Shown: positions 63,601-64,000 of the stretch, in pieces
How the letters are laid out: each line of letters begins with the position of its first letter
Position numbering within the stretch: position 1 is the stretch's first letter
Source of the DNA: Porites lobata
Taxonomy: Eukaryota > Cnidaria > Anthozoa > Scleractinia > Poritidae
Direction of reading: 5' to 3'
DNA length: 64,000 nucleotides
NCBI GenBank assembly: GCA_942486035.1
Contig: CALNXK010000042.1
Location: 2,262,001-2,326,000, forward strand
The notes under the pieces: model-generated
What the model was told of the DNA's origin: nothing
Database searches by the model: none
Seen by the model: only the letters and a program-made list of their open reading frames with translations
Position numbers and translations under genes: made by a program

Positions 63601-64000
63601 GCCTTGAGTTTGAAAATGCACCTTGAAAAGGACTTGCAAGTTTCTTTTGAGGTACACTTTTAACTTCCAGATTTAACGTTAACTTATCAGTTACAATACA
63701 TGGGTAGCCAAAACCGGCAGAAAACGGGTAGCATATTAATGATAGATGCTTAAGACCAAATGCCCCTGTGAGTCATTTCTTCTGGGAAATAGCTGTTTCC
63801 AGGTATGCTGAACGTCGGGATATTGTGATGCGACCTGGTGTGTTGTCCCAAAGGTCCAATCCCATACGGCTTGCAATCTATACCTGAGAGGATCGACCTT
63901 TTATACCTCAATATGACAAAAATAGCCTTTCGTTGCAGGTCTTCTACTTCATGCAGCCAGACACAACTCCTCTAAAGCTGGTTAGAGACCTAACAGCCAA
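51947..64000 (+). CDS. Patched-related (RND/sterol-sensing) - type I polyketide synthase fusion gene, 5' and 3' incomplete
   Basis: Seven exons can be joined by GT-AG sites with compatible phases: 51947-57629, 57800-57944, 58245-60691, 61483-61645, 61888-62166, 63260-63651 and 63939-64000 (still open). They total about 9.17 kb, or roughly 3,050 residues. Domain order is a 12-span Patched-like module, KS, AT, DH, a structural (pseudo) KR, ER, KR and ACP. After the membrane head this is the layout of animal fatty acid synthase and animal FAS-like polyketide synthases. Seen directly: KS DTACSSS, AT GHSLGE, DH DHALIQG and HPSILDACLQ, KR FSSMAS and SSYSACN, ACP GVDS. Known family biology: such enzymes condense malonyl-type units on an ACP-bound chain. 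Inferred: Patched proteins end in the cytosol, so the synthase would be membrane-tethered and cytosolic. The protein has no AUG in the visible 5' exon before about residue 268, so a short first coding exon lies upstream and was not found. The C-terminus (thioesterase or other release domain) lies beyond the window. Confidence 0.9.
57800..57944 (+). CDS. Exon B: internal part of the dehydratase domain
   Basis: A 145-nt exon lies between TTGCAG (57799) and a GTAGGT donor (57945). Phase 0 in and phase 1 out match the neighbouring exons. It encodes about 48 residues beginning VRSLRLRLLKTKRTGEAEYY, in the position where the first DH hot-dog fold runs out. No catalytic motif is expected here. Support is the open frame, compatible phases and location between the two recognisable DH halves. 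Intron lengths are 170 bp before and 300 bp after. The frame stays open past the donor to 57991, but the donor fits the phase of the next exon. Confidence 0.8.
58245..60691 (+). CDS. Exon C: C-terminal DH, structural KR, degenerate ER and N-terminal KR
   Basis: The exon opens after TTTCATAG at 58244 (an alternative AG at 58250 keeps the same phase) and ends CAG|GTAAGT at 60691. The second DH hot-dog half carries HPSILDACLQ, with the acid at 58484-58486, which pairs with the His of exon A. About 58.85-59.45 kb encodes a non-catalytic KR-like structural segment, as in animal FAS. About 59.54-60.4 kb is an ER (MDR) fold. Its nucleotide motif at 59857-59900 reads LIHEANRGPGPA, where active ERs have a GGVG-type glycine loop, so the ER is probably dead. 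The KR Rossmann motif VAGGVRGFGFEVARWMAENG starts near 60.52 kb and looks intact. Confidence 0.9.
61483..61645 (+). CDS. Exon D: central ketoreductase
   Basis: A 163-nt exon between TTTTTTCAG (61482) and G|GTGAGA (61646), phase 0 in and phase 1 out. It encodes the KR segment with VAGIVHTAMILRDEF. The LRD variant at the site where many bacterial KRs have LDD is the form seen in animal fatty acid synthase, which supports an animal FAS-like origin rather than transfer of a bacterial PKS. It is followed by the conserved MGPKIKG segment. The preceding intron is 791 bp. Confidence 0.88.
61888..62166 (+). CDS. Exon E: ketoreductase catalytic core
   Basis: The exon starts after TTTTTAG (61887) and ends at a GTACGT donor (62167), with phases matching exons D and F. 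It carries FVMFSSMASIVGNVGQSSYS followed by ACNAF: the catalytic Ser, Tyr and Asn of a short-chain dehydrogenase-type KR, then GLPGLAINW. All of these match an active KR acting on the beta-keto group of the ACP-bound chain. The frame is open for 23 codons past the donor; the donor is preferred because exon F then continues into an ACP in phase. Confidence 0.88.
63260..63651 (+). CDS. Exon F: KR-ACP linker and acyl carrier protein
   Basis: The exon starts after CTCTAAG at 63259 (phase 1) and ends GAG|GTACAC at 63651 (phase 0). The first ~80 residues finish the KR and form a linker. The rest is an ACP helix bundle with LYSYGVDSTTALSLKMHLE. The Ser codon at 63592-63594 is the predicted 4'-phosphopantetheine attachment site. 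The preceding intron, 62167-63259, is the longest of the visible introns at 1,093 bp and has an A-rich stretch near 62.9 kb. Confidence 0.88.
63939..64000 (+). CDS. Exon G (partial): end of the ACP, runs off the window
   Basis: Starts after CGTTGCAG (63938), phase 0, and remains open to the last base. It encodes VFYFMQPDTTPLKLVRDLTA, consistent with the last ACP helix and what follows. Whether a thioesterase, reductase or condensation-type release domain comes next cannot be seen. Confidence 0.75.

Overview
The window looks like nuclear DNA of an animal, most likely a cnidarian such as a stony coral. It is AT-rich. It holds spliceosomal introns with GT-AG borders, several non-LTR retrotransposon families typical of invertebrates, small inverted-repeat elements, a large tandem array, and one big multi-exon gene that runs off the right edge. 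No prokaryotic gene organisation is visible. The species cannot be determined from what is seen here.

Layout. 1-7.8 kb: no convincing host gene. It contains a decayed CR1/L2-like fragment (about 2.8-3.0 kb), a long inverted repeat with ~0.48-kb arms (3126-3608 and 5647-6103) and satellite-like units beside it, a strong G-quadruplex motif, and a ~1-kb element with GGGAC-rich inverted arms around a tRNA-like core. 7.8-42.3 kb: a ~34.5-kb tandem array. Its basic monomers are ~2.25 kb (B type) and ~2.43 kb (A type). In the centre, A and B are joined into a ~4.68-kb higher-order repeat present four times almost identically (14161-33533), flanked on both sides by more diverged monomers. The array carries datable small insertions: an 83-bp element in all four central copies, a 731-bp element in one flanking monomer, and a ~310-bp triplication in the first central copy. 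Most monomers also keep a 50-nt exon-like segment beginning with ATG and ending at a splice-donor-like site.

42.3-51.9 kb: retrotransposon-rich DNA. A Dong/R4-like element with a restriction-like endonuclease sits inside an (AAT)n tract that is also the tail of an oppositely oriented L2-like element. A second, longer CR1/L2-like element (minus strand) ends about 85 bp before the first visible exon of the host gene.

51.9-64.0 kb (+ strand): the main gene. Seven exons with consistent phases were assembled by reading splice sites. They encode a complete 12-span Patched-related (RND, sterol-sensing) membrane module fused in one uninterrupted 5.7-kb exon to a type I, animal-FAS-like polyketide synthase: KS-AT-DH-(structural KR)-degenerate ER-KR-ACP, continuing past the window. 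KS, AT, DH, KR and ACP catalytic residues are present. The ER cofactor motif is eroded, and the acidic ion-relay residues of the Patched module are largely replaced. The reading is a membrane-anchored, cytosol-facing iterative synthase with a lipid/sterol-interacting head, probably making an unsaturated (polyene-like) chain. This fusion is the most notable thing in the window. The first coding exon and the C-terminus were not found.
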